64,000 nucleotides of DNA, from contig NZ_AULI01000001.1 of the NCBI RefSeq assembly GCF_000425205.1, forward strand, positions 372,001 to 436,000, written 5' to 3'. The notes under the pieces are model-generated. The model had not been told where the DNA came from. It made no database searches and saw only the letters and a program-made list of their open reading frames with translations. The stretch comes from Pontibacillus halophilus JSM 076056 = DSM 19796. GTDB taxonomy: Bacteria > Bacillota > Bacilli > Bacillales > BH030062. Below, piece by piece: positions 63,072 through 64,000 of the stretch; the first letter of the stretch is position 1; each line of letters begins with the position of its first letter. Made by a program: the position numbers and the translations under genes.

Positions 63072-63794
63072 ATGAAGAATCGTCAAGGTAATATTATTCA
63101 ATTTTACGATAAAGAGAATGTCGATAAACAGTCGTTACCCAATATCGTCGTTTCATCTTCAGAATCACAACAGCGTATCCAGCAACTACAAACGTTTGTG
63201 GATGACGTGATGGTAAAGGGAGTTGACTACGGTTTAATTGATGGTTTCTCTAAGCCTACGTTACTGAAGCCAGGTGCAGAGAAGCTATGTGATGTATTCG
63301 GATTCTCTAAGACTGCAGACGTCGTCAATCGTATTGAAGATTGGGAGAAAGGTATCTTTGCTTATGAAGTGAAGATGACGCTCATCCGCAAAGATAACAA
63401 AATCATCGAAGCAGAAGGGCTAGGTTCCTGCAACAGCAAGGAAGCATCATTCCGACAACAGGATGCCTATTCTATCGTCAACACCATTTTGAAGATGGCG
63501 AAGAAACGGGCGTTGATCGACGCTGTCTTATCCGCAACACGATCCAGCGGCATCTTCACTCAGGACATTGAAGATTTTCCAAAAAGACAGACGTCAAACC
63601 AACATGCAGATAAGGTGACTAAAGCTCAGCTGCAGATGATCTTCAACATCATCGATGAGATGAATCTGCCGACGGACGTTGCCAAAGAAATCATGCAGAT
63701 TAGTTTTAACGTCGATCGAAGTAAAGACTTAACCAAGAGTCAGGCCTCGGACTTCATCCAAGATTTACTGGCATTGAAAGAGGTCAGAAGTTAA
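63072..63794 (+). CDS. Phage/plasmid-type protein, possibly DNA-recombination related
   Basis: A 240-residue soluble protein. LLKPGAEKLCDVFGF, IIEAEGLGSCNSKEASFR and YSIVNTILKMAKKRALIDAVLSATRSSGIFTQD form a strongly patterned core like proteins from phages and integrative elements; a C-terminal helical part (TKAQLQMIFNIIDEMNLPTD) follows. A ssDNA-annealing or replication role is a guess from context only. The frame opens at 63018, but GAAAGGAGGTGA is placed for ATG 63072. Confidence 0.6.
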   Translation: MKNRQGNIIQFYDKENVDKQSLPNIVVSSSESQQRIQQLQTFVDDVMVKGVDYGLIDGFSKPTLLKPGAEKLCDVFGFSKTADVVNRIEDWEKGIFAYEVKMTLIRKDNKIIEAEGLGSCNSKEASFRQQDAYSIVNTILKMAKKRALIDAVLSATRSSGIFTQDIEDFPKRQTSNQHADKVTKAQLQMIFNIIDEMNLPTDVAKEIMQISFNVDRSKDLTKSQASDFIQDLLALKEVRS

Positions 63795-63866
63795 ATGAAT
63801 ACAACAGGTGATCACCCATGGATTGCAAATGCAGTCGATGGCTTTTTTAATGCACAAAAAAGATGA
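63795..63866 (+). CDS. Possible 23-residue peptide
   Basis: ATG at 63795 begins just after the previous stop and encodes 23 residues (starting MNTTGDHPW) to TGA 63864-63866. No ribosome-binding site of its own beyond the upstream coding end; possibly translationally coupled. Weakly supported. Confidence 0.3.
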   Translation: MNTTGDHPWIANAVDGFFNAQKR

Positions 63867-63943
63867 GCTCATCGGCAATGTGAACTCATCAGACAACTTT
63901 TCTATATCAACAGTATATCGAATCAATAAGATTCACTCAATCA

Positions 63944-63973
63944 GGAGGGACGATCGTCGTCTCTCCTTTTTTT
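63944..63973 (+). terminator. Terminator at the right edge
   Basis: Stem GGAGGGACGA / TCGTCTCTCC (63944-63966, one wobble) followed by seven Ts. A new GGAGGA ribosome-binding site at 63990-63995 announces a gene beyond the window. Confidence 0.75.
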
Positions 63974-64000
63974 AATTACAAATAAACTGGAGGAACTTAT

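Overview
The window reads as chromosome from a low-GC, spore-forming, probably moderately halophilic member of the Bacillaceae (Pontibacillus/Halobacillus-like; this is inferred from gene content and Gram-positive signals, not from a marker gene). Support comes from strong AGGAGG ribosome-binding sites, GTG/TTG starts, HelD, a cydABDC operon, PerR-, Rex- and cre-like sites, two betaine/choline-type BCCT carriers, DUF4183-like and DUF2515 (YppC-like) proteins and a YheC/D-type ATP-grasp. No rRNA, tRNA, CRISPR array or intact insertion sequence was seen.

Bases 1-14,500 hold housekeeping and transport genes: a truncated BCCT carrier, an SSS symporter, cysteine synthase, an NAD(P)-binding epimerase-like protein, two MFS exporters, an SDR oxidoreductase, the RNA-polymerase recycling ATPase HelD and a second BCCT carrier. 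They are followed by an actin-type partition cassette (ParM-like ATPase, ribbon-helix-helix partner, upstream iterons) that is unusual on a chromosome. Bases 14,700-30,300 are a redox/respiration block: the cydABDC operon for cytochrome bd, a second stand-alone cydDC pair, and ldh-lctP for lactate. Rex-like operators lie before all three units. Between them are two hairpin-forming repeats with compensatory changes, three DUF4183-like genes and a DUF2515 gene.

Bases 30,300-42,600 carry an M20 dipeptidase, a GtrA/GT2 lipid-linked glycosylation pair, and a complete sugar sensing and uptake locus: membrane-anchored binding protein, YesM/LytS-type kinase and AraC-type regulator, then a XylF-like lipoprotein and a ChvE/MmsA/MmsB ABC importer with a cre-like site. 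Bases 42,700-48,200 hold ahpCF behind a PerR box, a small SE1832-like coiled coil, a tRNA-dihydrouridine synthase, a membrane protein and a TerA/TerD-type stress protein.

The most intriguing block is 48,569-52,471: three tiny related proteins with an SGNS motif, an Asp/Glu racemase, and an 801-residue fusion of a MurF-like ligase (lacking the UDP-sugar-binding domain) to a YheC/D-like ATP-grasp. Together they look like an amidoligase system that could add amino acids, perhaps D-isomers, to small proteins. From 52,600 the DNA becomes visibly AT-rich and accessory: an unrecognised three-gene module with a membrane member, a type I restriction-modification operon with an extra half-size specificity subunit and a YgjP-type metallopeptidase, and, at the right edge, phage- or plasmid-like genes with a frameshifted small gene.
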